Below are positions 55,933 through 63,672 of a stretch of 64,000 nt of DNA, piece by piece (position 1 is the first letter of the stretch; each line of letters starts with the position of its first letter). The stretch is from the NCBI RefSeq assembly GCF_027912455.1, contig NZ_CP115446.1:2131501-2195500 (forward strand). The letters are read 5' to 3'. The position numbers were made by a program, and so were the translations under genes. The notes under the pieces are model-generated. The model saw only the letters and a program-made list of their open reading frames with translations. It was not told the DNA's origin and ran no database searches. The DNA comes from Aurantiacibacter sp. MUD61. GTDB lineage: Bacteria; Pseudomonadota; Alphaproteobacteria; Sphingomonadales; Sphingomonadaceae.

Positions 55933-56084
55933 CGTGCGAAACGTCCCAAACGGTGGTGCAGGTTAACGAGCTTGCGTGTCTCTGCATTGTCTTCACCGTT
56001 GCGGATAGCGACGGCGAGAGCGTTGCGGATCAGTCCGAAATCCTCGGTGGAGAATACGGGGCGGGCCATTGTCGGTTGTGCCAT
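55929..56084 (-). CDS. 51-residue ORF within the glyoxylate operon
   Basis: A short ORF encodes MAQPTMARPVFSTEDFGLIR then NALAVAIRNGEDNAETRK and LVNLHHRLGRFAR. It starts with ATG preceded by GAGGAG (spacing about 7), and its TGA overlaps the glcB ATG by four bases. The product is small, basic and soluble-looking. It lies between aceA and glcB and should be co-expressed. I do not recognise the family; a role in regulating either enzyme is only an inference. Confidence 0.7.
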   Translation of the reverse strand: MAQPTMARPVFSTEDFGLIRNALAVAIRNGEDNAETRKLVNLHHRLGRFAR

Positions 56085-56133
56085 CTTTCAGTCTCCTCAA
56101 AATCGATTGCACTATTGGGTTACTTGGGGGGTA

Positions 56134-56161
56134 GTTCGCGGCGCGGAATTACGCCGCGAAC
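56134..56161. other. Intercistronic hairpin between aceA and the 51-aa ORF
   Basis: GTTCGCGGCG and CGCCGCGAAC form a perfect 10-bp stem with an 8-nt loop, 17 bp after the aceA stop. No T-run follows on the minus strand, so it fits an mRNA-processing or 3'-stabilising structure or a partial terminator, which would lower downstream expression. Confidence 0.6.
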
Positions 56162-56177
56162 TGGTCTGCCGCAGCCA

Positions 56178-57773
56178 CTAGGCTGCGAATTGGTTCATCG
56201 TGTTGTCCTTGCCGCCTGCCTTCAGGGCAGCTTCGCCGGCGAAGGCTTCCTTGTGATCATCGCCGATGTCCGATCCGGCCATGTTCTGATGCTTCACGCA
56301 GGCGATGCCCTGGCGGATTTCCTCGCGCTGGACCTGCTTGACGTAGCCGAGCATGCCCTCTTCGCCGAAGTAGCGCTTGGCGAGGTTGTCCGTGCTCAGC
56401 GCAGCCGTGTGATAGGTCGGCAGCGTGATGAGGTGGTGGAAGATGCCAGCTTCGCGAGCAGCGTCGGCCTGGAAGGTGCGAATGCGTTCGTCGGCTTCCT
56501 TCGCCAACTCGCTGTCATCATAGTGCTGGCTCATCAGGCTGGTGCGATCGAAATCGGTCAGGTCGCGGCCTTCTTCCTCCCACTTGTCATAGACTTGCTG
56601 GCGGAAGTTGAGCGTCCAGTTGAAGCTCGGCGAATTGTTGTAGACGAGTTTGGCATTCGGAATGACCTCGCGAATGCGGCTCACCATTCCGCCTATCTGG
56701 CCGATGTGCGGCTTCTCGGTTTCGATCCACAGCAGGTCCGCTCCGTTCTGAAGCGCAGTGATGCAGTCGAGCACGCAGCGGTCTTCGCCGGTGCCAGCGC
56801 GGAACTGGTAGAGGTTGGAGGGCAAGCGCTTCGGGCGAAGGAGCTTGCCCTCGCGGCTGATCAGCACCTCTCCATTGCCGATCGCCGCAGTGTCCACTTC
56901 CTCGCAATCGAGGAAAGCATTGTACTGGTCGCCGAGGTCGCCGGGCTCTTTCGTGTAGGCGATCTGCTTCGTCAGGCCTGCGCCGAGCGAGTCGGTGCGG
57001 GCAACAATGATGCCATCGGGAACGCCGAGTTCGAGGAAGGCGTAACGGATCGCGCGGATCTTCTGCAGGAAGTCCTCATGCGGAACGGTAACCTTGCCGT
57101 CCTGGTGGCCGCACTGCTTCTCGTCCGAAACCTGGTTCTCGATCTGCAGGGCACAGGCGCCCGCTTCGATCATCTTCTTGGCGAGCAGGTAGGTTGCCTC
57201 GGCATTGCCGAAACCTGCATCGATATCGGCGATGATCGGCACGACATGCGTCTGGTGGTTGTCGATCGCCTGCTGGGCGCGGGCGGCGGCTTCTTCGTCA
57301 CCAGCTTCGCGGGCTGCATCGAGATCGCGGAACAGGCCACCCAGCTCGCGGGCATCGGCCTGGCGCAGGAAGGTGTAAAGCTCTTCGATCAGCGCGGGAA
57401 CGCTGGTCTTTTCGTGCATCGACTGATCGGGCAGGGGGCCGAATTCGCTGCGGAGAGCGGCCACCATCCAGCCCGACAGATAAAGGTATTTGCCCTTGGT
57501 CGTCCCGAAATGCTTCTTGATGCTGATCATCTTCTGCTGACCGATGAAACCATGCCAGCAGCCGAGCGACTGGGTGTAAGCCGCCGGATCCTTGTCATAG
57601 GCATCCATGTCTTCGCGCATGATCTTTGCCGTGTAGCGGGCAATGTCGAGGCCGCTCTGAAAGCGGTTCTGGACGCGCAGGCGAGCGGCGAATTCAGGGT
57701 CGATAGCTTCCCAGTTCTGTCCGCTCTTTTGCTTGATGCCGGTCTGGCGGTGAATTTCTGCAAAGTAAGTCAT
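56178..57773 (-). CDS. aceA: Isocitrate lyase
   Basis: A 531-residue enzyme cleaving isocitrate to succinate and glyoxylate. The signature is EKQCGHQDGK, with the catalytic Cys in K-Q-C-G-H. Further marks: PIIADIDAGFGNAEATYLLAK, LIARTDSL-like IIVARTDSLGAG, and LVYNNSPSFNW. The length matches the longer form also seen in Pseudomonas, rather than the 434-residue E. coli form. GGAG precedes the ATG at 57773 (spacing 5). First gene of the operon. Confidence 0.96.
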   Translation of the reverse strand: MTYFAEIHRQTGIKQKSGQNWEAIDPEFAARLRVQNRFQSGLDIARYTAKIMREDMDAYDKDPAAYTQSLGCWHGFIGQQKMISIKKHFGTTKGKYLYLSGWMVAALRSEFGPLPDQSMHEKTSVPALIEELYTFLRQADARELGGLFRDLDAAREAGDEEAAARAQQAIDNHQTHVVPIIADIDAGFGNAEATYLLAKKMIEAGACALQIENQVSDEKQCGHQDGKVTVPHEDFLQKIRAIRYAFLELGVPDGIIVARTDSLGAGLTKQIAYTKEPGDLGDQYNAFLDCEEVDTAAIGNGEVLISREGKLLRPKRLPSNLYQFRAGTGEDRCVLDCITALQNGADLLWIETEKPHIGQIGGMVSRIREVIPNAKLVYNNSPSFNWTLNFRQQVYDKWEEEGRDLTDFDRTSLMSQHYDDSELAKEADERIRTFQADAAREAGIFHHLITLPTYHTAALSTDNLAKRYFGEEGMLGYVKQVQREEIRQGIACVKHQNMAGSDIGDDHKEAFAGEAALKAGGKDNTMNQFAA

Positions 57774-57865
57774 GTTGGCTCCATCCAAAGCGCGTGTTCG
57801 TGATGAAGCGGGTTTCGCAGGTGCAGCAGAGCACGTCGCGCCTTTCGGTGTAATGTTGTCAAACT

Positions 57866-57894
57866 TTACAAGAAATGCTTGTAATGCTGTAAAG
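57866..57894. promoter_or_regulatory. Palindromic operator between aceA and its likely regulator
   Basis: TTACAAG (57866-57872) and CTTGTAA (57878-57884) form a perfect 19-bp dyad with 5-nt spacer. A second, overlapping arm CTTTACA (57864-57870) faces TGTAAAG (57888-57894). They lie in the 144-bp divergent region, a position expected for a RamB/ScfR-type regulator binding site. Confidence 0.65.
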
Positions 57895-57917
57895 GTGAGT
57901 AGGTTACGGAGGAAACC

Positions 57918-59333
57918 ATGGCAGGCAAGGCGCTGTATCTTGGGCCAAGATTGAAGAAGCTGCGGCGCGATCTCGGCCTGACGCAGGCGATCATGGCGAC
58001 CGATCTGGATATTTCGTCAAGCTATATCGCCCTGATGGAGCGTAATCAGCGGCCCGTTACGGCCGAAATGCTGCTGAAGCTCGCCACCACCTATCGTATC
58101 GATGTGGGTGAATTGGCGGATGAAGATGCGGATGAGACGGCCAAGCGCCTGCAGGGCGTGCTGAAAGATCCGATCTTCGCCGACATTGCGATCGAACCGC
58201 TCGACATCGAGGATATCGCGACGAGCTATCCCGGCATGGCGGAAGCGCTACTGCGGCTGCACACCGCTTTCGGTGAAGAACAGCTCGCTTTGGCAGAGCG
58301 GCATGAGACAAGCGCCATCCCGGGCGCCAAGGCAGAGGAGGGAGCAGGACGATCCGATCCTGTTGGAGAGGCGCGCGCGTTTCTGGCGGCGCGGCGCAAT
58401 TGCTTTCCTGAACTGGATGACACAGCCGCACAGGCGGCGCGCGCGCTCGATTCCTACGAAGCGATGCGCGATCATCTGGCGCAGCAGCATGGGCTGGAGC
58501 TGCGCCTGACCGACGATGGCCTGCTGCGCGGCGCACTGCGGTGGCACGATTATCACCGCCGCCGCGTCTATATTGCTGAGCGGCTCGACCATGCGGGGCG
58601 CCGCTTCCAGGCTGCACTGCAGATCGCGATTCTCGAACAGGAAGCGCCGATTACCGAACTGGTGGCGGAAAGCCGCCTCGCCAGCGATGACGGCAAGCGA
58701 CTGGTGCGGCGCGCGCTGCAATCTTATTGGGCGGCAGCACTGCTGATGCCATATCGCAGCTTTAAGCGGGCAGCCGAGGATCTTCGCTATGATGTGGAGG
58801 CGCTGGGCTCGCGCTTCACCGTCAGTTTCGAGCAGGTTGCGCATCGGCTTACGACTTTGCAGCGGCCCGGCGATGAAGGCGTGCCGTTCTTCTTCCTGCG
58901 GGTGGACCGGGCCGGCAATGTCTCCAAGCGGCTCGACGGAGCAGGCTTTCCGTTTGCCCGGCACGGCGGGGGTTGCCCCTTATGGAATGTCCACCGCGTG
59001 TTCGACCGTCCGGCCGAAGTGGACGCGCAGCTGATCGAATTGCCCGACGGCGAACGCTACGTTTCGATTGCACGCATGGTGCGGGGAGGGGGCGGCAGCT
59101 TTGGCGCGAGCAGTGTCAATCGCGCCGTCGCCATCACCTGTTCGGCGAGTAATCTCGATATGCTGGTCTATGGCGATACGCTGAAGGATGCCGAGCCAAC
59201 GCCCATCGGGGTCGCCTGCCGCATGTGCCATCGCCCGCGCTGCGTGGCGCGATCCGCGCCGCCCATGGGCCGTGAAATCGTGCCCTCGCGCTTCCGCGAA
59301 AGCGGTGTTCCGTTCGATTTCTCGGTGGATTGA
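57918..59333 (+). CDS. ScfR/RamB-type transcriptional regulator
   Basis: A 471-residue regulator. N-terminal XRE HTH (LGPRLKKLRRDLGLTQAIMA, YIALMERNQRPVTAEMLLKLA), an IrrE-like segment at about 200-300, and a C-terminal DUF2083-like domain with several Cys (GGGCPLW, CSAS, CRMCHRPRC). Relatives control glyoxylate-shunt and acyl-CoA genes (RamB, ScfR). Divergent from aceA, so it probably controls the operon, sensing a CoA thioester. GGAGG lies before the ATG. Confidence 0.88.
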   Translation: MAGKALYLGPRLKKLRRDLGLTQAIMATDLDISSSYIALMERNQRPVTAEMLLKLATTYRIDVGELADEDADETAKRLQGVLKDPIFADIAIEPLDIEDIATSYPGMAEALLRLHTAFGEEQLALAERHETSAIPGAKAEEGAGRSDPVGEARAFLAARRNCFPELDDTAAQAARALDSYEAMRDHLAQQHGLELRLTDDGLLRGALRWHDYHRRRVYIAERLDHAGRRFQAALQIAILEQEAPITELVAESRLASDDGKRLVRRALQSYWAAALLMPYRSFKRAAEDLRYDVEALGSRFTVSFEQVAHRLTTLQRPGDEGVPFFFLRVDRAGNVSKRLDGAGFPFARHGGGCPLWNVHRVFDRPAEVDAQLIELPDGERYVSIARMVRGGGGSFGASSVNRAVAITCSASNLDMLVYGDTLKDAEPTPIGVACRMCHRPRCVARSAPPMGREIVPSRFRESGVPFDFSVD

Positions 59334-59408
59334 TCGCACGGCGCTAATCCACCACAGGGCTGCGGTATCGGCTTGTTCGCCCCTGCGCTTGCCCCTAGGT
59401 TGTAAAGC

Positions 59409-60161
59409 ATGGCTGGTGAACTGAAAGACAATCGCGGTCGCGGTGAGGCGGAATGGGGCTTGCCCGCAATCCACCCCGAAGGCCGCAAATATGGTGTTAT
59501 CGCGGTCGGAATTTCGCTGATTTTCCTGCTGCTGCTGGATTGGGAAATTATCGGCTGGCCGCTGCTTGCCCTGTCGGCGGGCGTATTTGCCTTCTTCCGA
59601 GATCCTGAGCGTGTCGTGCCGCAGGATGACCGGGCGATCATTTCCCCGGCAGACGGGCTGGTCACACTGATTTCGCAAGTGCCGCCGCCCCGCGAATTGC
59701 AGGGCAGCGACGGCGATGGCTCGGAGGGATTGGGCGCTGAGCCTGTCACCCGTATCTCCATCTTCATGTCGGTGTTCGATTTGCACATCAATCGCGCGCC
59801 GATTGCGGGCACGATTCGGCGCATCGTCTATGTGCCCGGTACGTTCATGAATGCCGATCTCGACAAGGCGAGCGAGGATAACGAGCGCCAGCACATGCTG
59901 GTGGAGCGCGCCGATGGAACGCGCATCGGCTTTACCCAGATTGCCGGTTTGATCGCGCGGCGCATCGTGCCGTTCGTGAAGCCGGGAGACATTGTCGCCG
60001 CCGGGCAGCGGGTCGGCCTGATCCGCTTCGGCAGCCGGGTGGATGTGTATCTGCCTGCCGGTACTGATCCAAAGGTGCTGCTGGGTCAGCGCGTGGTGGC
60101 CGGTGAAACCGTGCTTGCAGAAATCGGGACCCAAGCGCTGCTTGAAGGCGTTAGCCAGTAA
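59409..60161 (+). CDS. psd: Phosphatidylserine decarboxylase proenzyme
   Basis: A 250-residue short-form enzyme that makes phosphatidylethanolamine. N-terminal TM helix (about 32-52), then [41 protein letters not shown], and [12 protein letters not shown], in which cleavage at Gly-Ser forms the pyruvoyl group. Overlaps pssA by one base (TAATG). Confidence 0.94.
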   Translation: MAGELKDNRGRGEAEWGLPAIHPEGRKYGVIAVGISLIFLLLLDWEIIGWPLLALSAGVFAFFRDPERVVPQDDRAIISPADGLVTLISQVPPPRELQGSDGDGSEGLGAEPVTRISIFMSVFDLHINRAPIAGTIRRIVYVPGTFMNADLDKASEDNERQHMLVERADGTRIGFTQIAGLIARRIVPFVKPGDIVAAGQRVGLIRFGSRVDVYLPAGTDPKVLLGQRVVAGETVLAEIGTQALLEGVSQ

Positions 60162-61096
60162 TGGACACCCCGAAAGACGAATTCGACGAAGACGCAACTG
60201 CGACACCGGGCCCTGCGTGGCTCGGGCCCAAGGCCAGCGAGCATGAGCATGTGACACGCTCTCGCGCCGGTCGCGGTCTGTCGATGCGCGCCGTATTGCC
60301 CAATGCGATTACGGCGGCTGCGCTGTGTTCCGGCCTTACTAGCATCCTGTTCGCTGTCGGTGGACAATGGGACCGGGCGGTCTTCGCCATGATCATTGCT
60401 GGCATCCTCGACATGATGGATGGCCGCGTCGCCCGCTTGCTGAAGGCACAGTCGCGCTTCGGTGCAGAGCTGGACAGCCTGTCCGATTCGGCGAGTTTTG
60501 GCATTGCGCCCGCGCTGGTGCTGTACCTTTGGTCGCTAGTGGAGATGCCGCGCTTCGGCTGGCTGGCGGCGCTCGCCTATGCGATTTGCTGCGCACTGCG
60601 CCTCGCGCGTTTCAATGCCCAGATCGATGTCGATGACCAGCCGCACAAATCGGCAGGCTTCCTCACCGGTGTTCCGGCACCGATGGGAGCGGGCTTTGCC
60701 TTCATGCCGGTCTATCTCTGGCTCGCGACCGATGAGCCGATCTTCCGCGATCCGCTTCTGGTCGGCCCTTGGCTGATGTTTGTGGCCCTGATGATGGTTT
60801 CCAACGTTGCGACGCCCAGCTGGAAGTCCTTAAATCCACCGAACAGCCTGAAGTTGGCCTTCATTGCCTTGGCCGCACTTCTTGTTGGCGGTTTGCTAAT
60901 CGAGACCTGGTGGACTTTGATACTGATCGGCGTCGTCTATCTCGCGCTCATCGCTTGGTCGATAATGTCCTATGAGAAGGTGAAGCGCGCTCGCCATGCG
61001 AAGTCGGCTCCTAAGCCGGACACGCCAGCGCCCGAGCGAAAGCCTCTTGCGGTTGACGAAGTGGAACGGTCACTGTCTGCGGAGCGCGATCAATAG
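60161..61096 (+). CDS. pssA: CDP-diacylglycerol-serine O-phosphatidyltransferase
   Basis: A 311-residue membrane enzyme making phosphatidylserine. About eight TM helices. CDP-alcohol phosphotransferase motif: DMMDGRVARLLKAQSRFGAELDSLSD in overlapping pieces (D-G-x2-A-R-x8-G-x3-D-x3-D). The N-terminal 45 residues are charged; the C-terminus has a Lys/Arg/Pro tail. Coupled to psd. Its last 86 bases overlap the small ORF on the other strand. Confidence 0.94.
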   Translation: MDTPKDEFDEDATATPGPAWLGPKASEHEHVTRSRAGRGLSMRAVLPNAITAAALCSGLTSILFAVGGQWDRAVFAMIIAGILDMMDGRVARLLKAQSRFGAELDSLSDSASFGIAPALVLYLWSLVEMPRFGWLAALAYAICCALRLARFNAQIDVDDQPHKSAGFLTGVPAPMGAGFAFMPVYLWLATDEPIFRDPLLVGPWLMFVALMMVSNVATPSWKSLNPPNSLKLAFIALAALLVGGLLIETWWTLILIGVVYLALIAWSIMSYEKVKRARHAKSAPKPDTPAPERKPLAVDEVERSLSAERDQ

Positions 61097-61220
61097 CGGC
61101 CAGCTCTGCCCGTATTGCGCGAAACTGACGCAAGGCAGCGCGAATGGAGGAATGGCATGACGCAAGCGACACTGCGGCCACGAGGCCGAAGAAAAGCGAA
61201 ATTGCGATTGCGAGTGTCAT
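61011..61220 (-). CDS. Small one-TM protein behind LexA-type boxes
   Basis: A 69-residue protein. TM helix at about 2-21 (LAIAISLFFGLVAAVSLA), then a basic amphipathic helix (SIRAALRQFRAIRAELAAID) and a short tail. GAGGA lies 9 nt before the ATG. It converges on pssA with an 86-bp overlap. Two GTTC-N7-GTTC boxes sit 78-125 bp upstream, so it is probably LexA-repressed and induced by DNA damage. Small SOS membrane peptides elsewhere (SidA, YneA, ChiZ) block division; that role is only an inference here. Confidence 0.6.
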   Translation of the reverse strand: MTLAIAISLFFGLVAAVSLASCHSSIRAALRQFRAIRAELAAIDRAPQTVTVPLRQPQEAFARALACPA

Positions 61221-61577
61221 ATCCGTAAATCCTCGTAGTGCTGCCAAAGCGCCAAAATGGGACATTTGTTCCCGTTTCCCGCTTCGATACAGCGTTTGTT
61301 CCACCTCTGTTCCGCGGGGTCAAGCATTTTGTTCCGCTTGTGTTCTCATCGGGTGCCGCGCACAAGATTTGGTGGCTGGCGGGGCAGATAGTGCTGGATT
61401 TTGCGCCAAGGCATCGCTAAGTGCGCGCCCGTCGATAGGGAAACCGGCGAATCAACGCCCGGTCTTCCAAATCGGCAAATTCACATGGAAGGCATACATA
61501 CCGGTGCCATCCGCGGCTGATCGAAGCCGAGGACGGTTCCCCGCTTTCCAGAGGAACAACCGGAAAGGAATTTACCT
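61221..61577. other. Gene-free stretch: SOS operators and rpsB leader
   Basis: 357 bases without a convincing gene. The left part (61298-61345) holds the two LexA-type boxes. The right part (about 61430-61577) is the probable promoter and leader of rpsB, with a GC-rich, foldable stretch just before GGAAAGGA and the start codon. An 11-codon ATG-to-TGA frame (61485) lacks a ribosome site. Confidence 0.5.
61298..61345. promoter_or_regulatory. Two perfect alphaproteobacterial LexA boxes
   Basis: GTTC-N7-GTTC at 61298-61312 (spacer CACCTCT) and at 61331-61345 (spacer CGCTTGT), 33 bp apart, that is about three helical turns. On the minus strand a TTGACC (61318-61323) lies between them as a possible -35 element. 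The only start codon placed suitably nearby is that of the small protein at 61220; rpsB is over 230 bp away. Confidence 0.75.
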
Positions 61578-62351
61578 ATGGCGGCACCTACCGTCACGAT
61601 GCAGCAATTGATCGAGGCCGGCGCACACTTCGGCCACCAGACCCACCGCTGGAACCCGCGGATGAAGCCGTATATCTTCGGCGACCGCAACGGCGTTCAC
61701 ATCATCGACCTGTCGCAGACCGTGCCGATGTTCGCGCGCGCTCTCGATTTCGTGCAGCAGACGGCCCGCGCAGGCGGCAAGGTCCTGTTCGTCGGCACCA
61801 AGCGCCAGGCACAGGAGCCGATCGCTCAGGCAGCTCGCGCATGTGGCCAGCACTTCGTCAACCACCGCTGGCTGGGCGGCATGCTCACCAACTGGAAGAC
61901 GATCTCGGGCTCGATCCGCGAACTCAAGTCGCTGGAAGAAAAGCTTTCGGGCGACACCAGCCTTCTCACCAAGAAGGAAGTTCTGCAGCTGACCCGCAAG
62001 AAGGACAAGCTGGAGCTTTCGCTCGGCGGCATCCGCGACATGGGCGGCGTTCCGGACGTGATGTTCGTGATTGACGCTAACAAGGAAGATCTCGCGATCA
62101 AGGAAGCCAACGTGCTTGGCATCCCCGTCGTCGCTGTGCTCGACACCAATGTCGATCCGGAAGGCATCGCTTTCCCGATCCCCGGCAATGACGATGCTTC
62201 GCGCGCTGTCCGCCTGTATTGCGACGCGGTCGCCCAGGCTGCGATGAGCGGCAAGGGTGAAGGCGTTGTGGATTCGGGTGCCGATATCGGTGCCATGGAC
62301 ACGCCGCCGGCAGAAGCTGCTGCTGAAGAAGCTCCGAAGGCAGACGCCTGA
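61578..62351 (+). CDS. rpsB: 30S ribosomal protein S2
   Basis: A 257-residue S2. Marks: [39 protein letters not shown], split in halves; [57 protein letters not shown]. Ala/Glu-rich tail as in other alphaproteobacteria. Followed by tsf. Confidence 0.97.
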   Translation: MAAPTVTMQQLIEAGAHFGHQTHRWNPRMKPYIFGDRNGVHIIDLSQTVPMFARALDFVQQTARAGGKVLFVGTKRQAQEPIAQAARACGQHFVNHRWLGGMLTNWKTISGSIRELKSLEEKLSGDTSLLTKKEVLQLTRKKDKLELSLGGIRDMGGVPDVMFVIDANKEDLAIKEANVLGIPVVAVLDTNVDPEGIAFPIPGNDDASRAVRLYCDAVAQAAMSGKGEGVVDSGADIGAMDTPPAEAAAEEAPKADA

Positions 62352-62396
62352 TCGCGTGAGCGGCACTGTCGCTCATACGTCAAAATTTGCGATTAC

Positions 62397-62437
62397 GGCG
62401 CCGCCCCAGGCTGCTCTTGGAGCATCGGGGCGGCGCC
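62397..62437 (+). terminator. Hairpin between rpsB and tsf (attenuator-like)
   Basis: GGCGCCGCCCC and GGGGCGGCGCC form a perfect 11-bp stem with a 19-nt loop. Only TT follows, so it may allow partial termination, setting the rpsB:tsf ratio. Confidence 0.55.
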
Positions 62438-62464
62438 CTTAATTCCATAAGAAGGATCAAAACC

Positions 62465-63391
62465 ATGGCTGCATTTTCCGCATCCGACGTGAAAGCCCTG
62501 CGCGAGAAGACCGGCGCGGGCATGATGGACGCCAAGAAGGCGCTCGAAGAAGCAAACGGCGACATCGAAGCTGCCGTTGACGCTCTGCGCGCCAAGGGCC
62601 TCGCCACCGCACAGAAGAAGTCGAGCCGCACCGCTGCGGAAGGCCTCGTTGGCGTTGCCGTCGAAGGCACCAAGGGCGTTGCCGTCGAAGTGAACTCGGA
62701 AACCGACTTCGTCGCCAAGAACGACAAGTTCCAGGATTTCGTGCGCAAGACCACCGAAGCCGCGCTCAACGTGGACGGCGACGATGTCGAAGCGCTGAAG
62801 GCTGCTTCGTACCCCGACGGCGGTACGGTTGCTGACAAACTGACCGACAATGTTGCGACCATCGGTGAAAACCAGCAGGTCCGCCGCATGAAGACCGTTT
62901 CGGTCGAAAACGGCGTTGTCGTGCCCTACATGCACAATGCTGCTGCACCGAACCTCGGCAAGATCGGCGTGCTCGTTGCGCTTGAGTCGACTGCTGATGC
63001 CGCTGTCCTCGAAGGCCTCGGCAAGCAGCTCGCCATGCATATCGCAGCGGCATTCCCGCAGGCTCTGACTGCTGAAGAACTCGATGCTGAAGTGATCGAG
63101 CGTGAGCGCAAGGTCGCTGCCGAAAAGGCTGCCGAAAGCGGCAAGCCTGCTGAAGTGCAGGAAAAGATGGTCGACGGCGCGATCAAGAAATACGCCAAGG
63201 AAAACGCCCTGCTGAGCCAGGTGTTCGTGATGGACAACAAGACCCCCATCGCAGACGTCGTTGCCAAGGCTGGCAAGGACGCCGGCACCGAAATCGTGCT
63301 GAAGGACTATGTCCGCTTCCAGCTCGGTGAAGGCATCGAAAAGGAAGAAAGCGATTTCGCAGCGGAAGTGGCTGCTGCCGTCGGCGGCTGA
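62465..63391 (+). CDS. tsf: Elongation factor Ts
   Basis: A 308-residue EF-Tu nucleotide exchange factor. Marks: [37 protein letters not shown], and the dimerisation-region helices further on. The frame extends upstream to 62387, but the ATG at 62465 ([12 protein letters not shown]) gives the family start. GAAGGA lies before it. Confidence 0.97.
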   Translation: MAAFSASDVKALREKTGAGMMDAKKALEEANGDIEAAVDALRAKGLATAQKKSSRTAAEGLVGVAVEGTKGVAVEVNSETDFVAKNDKFQDFVRKTTEAALNVDGDDVEALKAASYPDGGTVADKLTDNVATIGENQQVRRMKTVSVENGVVVPYMHNAAAPNLGKIGVLVALESTADAAVLEGLGKQLAMHIAAAFPQALTAEELDAEVIERERKVAAEKAAESGKPAEVQEKMVDGAIKKYAKENALLSQVFVMDNKTPIADVVAKAGKDAGTEIVLKDYVRFQLGEGIEKEESDFAAEVAAAVGG

Positions 63392-63417
63392 GTCAGGCCT
63401 CGAATCCGACGAGAATG

Positions 63418-63448
63418 GGCCGCCGAAGTTCGCTTCGGCGGCCTTTTT
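63418..63448 (+). terminator. Rho-independent terminator after tsf
   Basis: GGCCGCCGAAG and CTTCGGCGGCC form a perfect 11-bp stem with a TTCG loop and TTTTT. Confidence 0.95.
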
Positions 63449-63672
63449 CGTGCCCGCTGCGCCGGTCGAAAGTGAAACACAGCAAAGCTGACACAGATGA
63501 GCGCTGCTGGAACCTGATGATGCCCCACCACGATTTGAAAGAGCCGTTGCGAGGCTAACGGGCGGTCTACATGATCGATGCGCGTTACCGGGACAAGGTG
63601 CTTTTGGAGCGGGAATTAACCACGACGTAAATAATCCGCGGCACTGCAGTGTTCTTTTCTAGAGACCCGCTC

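Noticed and set aside
55953-57803. 616-codon open frame opposite aceA
   Set aside because: Antisense shadow of a well-defined gene; GC-rich codons keep the opposite frame open. No family match or ribosome site.
61485-61520. 11-codon possible leader peptide before rpsB
   Set aside because: No ribosome-binding site, no regulatory codon run and no clear alternative hairpins.
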